This document shows positions 63,424 through 64,000 of a DNA stretch of 64,000 nt, piece by piece. Source of the DNA: Dyadobacter sp. UC 10. GTDB taxonomy: Bacteria > Bacteroidota > Bacteroidia > Cytophagales > Spirosomataceae. Below the pieces are notes generated by a model. That model searched no databases. It was not told where the DNA came from and saw nothing but the letters and a program-made list of their open reading frames with translations. Both the position numbers and the translations under genes were made by a program. Within the stretch, counting starts at the first letter, position 1, and each line of letters opens with the position of its first letter. The stretch lies in contig NZ_VSRN01000001.1 in NCBI RefSeq assembly GCF_008369915.1, positions 5,762,501 through 5,826,500 on the forward strand. The letters run 5' to 3'.

Positions 63424-64000
63424 TCAGTTTCTTCTGCCCATTTCATCACGAATTTTAGCAGCTTTTTCATAATCTTCCTTTGAAAGAGCCTCGTCCAGCA
63501 TTCGTTGAAGTTCGTCAAACGGCAGGTCGCGGATGACATCTTTTGAGCCTGACGCCTTCACAGTTTCCTTAATGGCGTCTTCATCCTCATCTTCTTCATC
63601 GGATAAAGAGCTGGACACGATTCCGGCTTCTGACAAAATGGCTTCATAAGTAAAAGTAGGTATATCGAAACGAAGCCCTATTGCGATTGCATCAGAAGGC
63701 CTAGCGTCAATTTCAACCTCTCTCAGACCGTCGGTGCAGACTATTTTGGCGTAAAAAATACCTTCTTTGAGGTCAGAAATGACGATTTCTTTCAAGGTAT
63801 AATTCATCCCGTCGGCAAAAGACTTGAACAAATCGTGTGTCATCGGACGGTTCGGGACGATATTTTCTATCTGCACGGCAATGGCCTGGGCTTCGAATAC
63901 TCCGATAATGATAGGCAAACGTCGGTTGCCCAATTCCTCTCCGAGTACCAGAGCGAAGGAGCCGGCCTGTGATTGGCTCGGTGAAAGACCCAGGATTTCT
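63424..64000 (-). CDS. Bifunctional nuclease-family (DUF151) protein, 5' end outside window
   Basis: The open frame continues to base 64000 and reads EILGLSPSQSQAGSFALVLGE before GNRRLPIIIG, so the start lies beyond the window; the TTG at 63933 is not the start. BFN/DUF151 domain with IIIGVFEAQAIA, RPSDAIAIGLRF, followed by an acidic linker (about ten Asp/Glu) and a C-terminal UvrB/UvrC-type helical motif (DEALSKEDYEKAAKIRDEM). Proteins of this build are usual in Bacteroidota, with unknown cellular role. Confidence 0.88.
   Translation of the reverse strand, partial: EILGLSPSQSQAGSFALVLGEELGNRRLPIIIGVFEAQAIAVQIENIVPNRPMTHDLFKSFADGMNYTLKEIVISDLKEGIFYAKIVCTDGLREVEIDARPSDAIAIGLRFDIPTFTYEAILSEAGIVSSSLSDEEDEDEDAIKETVKASGSKDVIRDLPFDELQRMLDEALSKEDYEKAAKIRDEMGRRN

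Overview
The window reads as a chromosomal segment of a Bacteroidota bacterium of the order Cytophagales; the gene set and protein style resemble Dyadobacter and relatives, though no marker here fixes the genus. Supporting signs are Bacteroidota-type promoters (TANNTTTG at -7), starts without clear Shine-Dalgarno sequences, a fused CcoNO oxidase subunit, an OMP_b-brl_3-type outer-membrane receptor with a carboxypeptidase-like plug, LytS/LytTR systems, BlaI/M56 pairs and several PQQ-type sugar dehydrogenases. I found no rRNA, tRNA, CRISPR array, prophage or insertion sequence.

Layout. 1-10112 (minus) is a respiratory block: ccoI, ccoS, the ccoN-ccoO fusion, a mono-haem ccoP, ccoG, ccoH and a TauE/SafE-like membrane protein, followed by hemN with its own promoter. 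Two low-complexity tracts sit in this operon, and one runs into the N-terminus of CcoG. 10291-19595 holds an MBL-fold hydrolase, an OmpH/Skp chaperone, a phosphoesterase, a large sugar dehydrogenase/PKD/cytochrome c protein, a LytTR regulator with two sensor kinases, and a Nudix hydrolase. 19596-29046 holds an AT-rich gap with a strong promoter for a small basic-tailed unknown protein, a GH127-type protein, a three-subunit molybdenum hydroxylase, an AI-2E family transporter, an unknown membrane-anchored protein and an MscS channel. 29107-36722 holds a BlaI/M56 operon with a double operator, a NarL-type regulator, an outer-membrane receptor with a LolA-like partner, and a ChbG-type deacetylase.

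36909-42921 (plus) looks like a catabolic group: an aberrant Nramp-family transporter, an SDR oxidoreductase, a DHDPS-family aldolase, a lipoprotein sugar dehydrogenase and an enolase-superfamily protein. 43476-49690 is organised around a GlxA/AraC-type regulator. Three neighbouring operons carry a shared repeat operator at exactly the same distance (32 nt) from the -7 element, which makes a local regulon of SRPBCC, DinB, DoxX, VOC, MFS and YjbQ proteins likely. 49888-53519 holds a TlpA-like lipoprotein, a Q/P/A-rich secreted protein, a DinB protein and a GNAT acetyltransferase.

53558-58181 (minus) is a tightly overlapping ergothioneine operon: ATPase (EgtV-like), permease/binding-protein fusion (EgtU-like), EgtB and EgtD. 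The substrate-binding domain of the EgtU-like protein appears circularly permuted: its canonical C-terminal half comes before its N-terminal half. I regard this as the most notable observation in the window. 58270-64000 is mostly housekeeping: a disulfide oxidoreductase, ribF, truB, uppP, a DUF3098 protein, ftsX and a bifunctional nuclease whose 5' end lies outside the window.
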